From an uncultured Clostridia bacterium (GTDB lineage: Bacteria > Bacillota > Clostridia > Saccharofermentanales > Saccharofermentanaceae): a stretch of 5,470 nt of DNA. Shown here in pieces: positions 5,340 through 5,470 of this stretch. The notes beneath the pieces were generated by a model. The model worked only from the letters and a program-made list of their open reading frames with translations. It made no database searches and was not told where the DNA came from. The stretch lies in NCBI GenBank assembly GCA_937876985.1, contig CALEFT010000037.1, forward strand, positions 1 through 5,470, in the 5' to 3' direction. Positions within the stretch are counted from its first letter, which is position 1. The number at the start of each line of letters is the position of its first letter. Made by a program: the position numbers and the translations under genes.

Positions 5340-5415
5340 TGGCTCCTCAAACAGGACTCGAACCTGTGACCCTTCGGTTAACAGCCGAATGCTCTACCGA
5401 CTGAGCTATTGAGGA
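5340..5415 (-). tRNA. tRNA-Asn (anticodon GTT)
   Basis: A complete 76-base tRNA on the minus strand. The acceptor arm TCCTCAA (5415-5409) pairs with TTGAGGA (5350-5344), followed by discriminator G and a genome-encoded CCA (5342-5340). The D-arm AGCTCAGTCGGTAGAGC, anticodon loop CTGTTAA (anticodon GTT at 5382-5380), and T-loop GGTTCGAGTCC are all standard. It starts about 5 bases after the 3' end of 5S rRNA and is therefore probably co-transcribed with the rRNA operon. Confidence 0.97.
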
Positions 5416-5420
5416 ATATA

Positions 5421-5470
5421 ATCTGGCAGCAACCTATCTTTGCGGGCCGTCTCCAGCCAACTATTGTCGG
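5421..5470 (-). rRNA. rrf: 5S ribosomal RNA, 3' part (5' part outside window)
   Basis: The minus strand reads CCGACAATAGTTGGCTGGAG, then ACGGCCCGCAAAGATAGG, then TTGCTGCCAGAT. This matches the 3' half of bacterial 5S rRNA: the CCGA-x-x-ATAGT segment, the GGAGAC-x-GCCCG arm, and the closing TAGGT-x-GCTGCCAG. About 50 bases are present; the rest, and probably 23S and 16S rRNA, lie beyond the right edge. The exact 3' end (5421-5423) is set by family resemblance. Confidence 0.9.

Noticed and set aside
1..5470. A new defence, mobile or CRISPR-like system
   Set aside because: There are no spaced repeats, integrases, transposases, nucleases or toxin-antitoxin pairs; every gene belongs to a recognisable family and the gaps are filled by promoters and terminators.

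Overview
The window comes from a chromosome of an anaerobic, low-to-mid GC Firmicute, most likely class Clostridia. The grounds are a DUF1836 regulator, a ferredoxin-type aldo/keto reductase typical of anaerobic clostridia, strong purine-rich ribosome binding sites, extended -10 promoters, and a 5S rRNA followed directly by tRNA-Asn. I cannot place it below class; an Eubacteriales lineage is only a guess.

Layout from left to right. (1) 1-805, minus: 5' part of a three-helix membrane protein with a DUF3592-like soluble domain, cut by the window edge. (2) 806-1069: its promoter region and the intrinsic terminator of the next gene. (3) 1070-2812, minus: long-chain acyl-CoA synthetase (AMP-forming). 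(4) 2813-2942: a compact divergent control region with back-to-back promoters and a perfect 8-bp-arm palindrome over the ligase -10 and start site. (5) 2943-3494, plus: a DUF1836 MerR-like HTH regulator starting at TTG. (6) 3451-4569, minus: aldo/keto reductase with two C-terminal 4Fe-4S motifs, whose 3' end overlaps the regulator gene by 44 bp. (7) 4570-4747: reductase promoter with inverted and direct repeats, then the terminator of the next gene. (8) 4748-5122, minus: small bacterial PH-domain protein (bPH_1 type). (9) 5301-5470, minus: end of an rRNA operon: 3' part of 5S rRNA, tRNA-Asn(GTT) with encoded CCA, and a strong terminator.

Functionally, the likeliest unit is the divergent pair of DUF1836 regulator and acyl-CoA synthetase: the regulator may control fatty-acid activation and itself. 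A 16-bp element matching at 15 of 16 positions lies in the regulator leader and in the reductase promoter, so the reductase may belong to the same small regulon; this is inference. The PH-domain gene and the left-edge membrane gene look like independent units with their own promoters or terminators. I see no CRISPR array, transposon, phage gene or clear defence system. Apart from the regulatory DNA, this is an ordinary housekeeping region.

Two start codons need care: for both the acyl-CoA synthetase and the reductase, the longest reading frame begins too far upstream, and the Shine-Dalgarno position supports an internal ATG.
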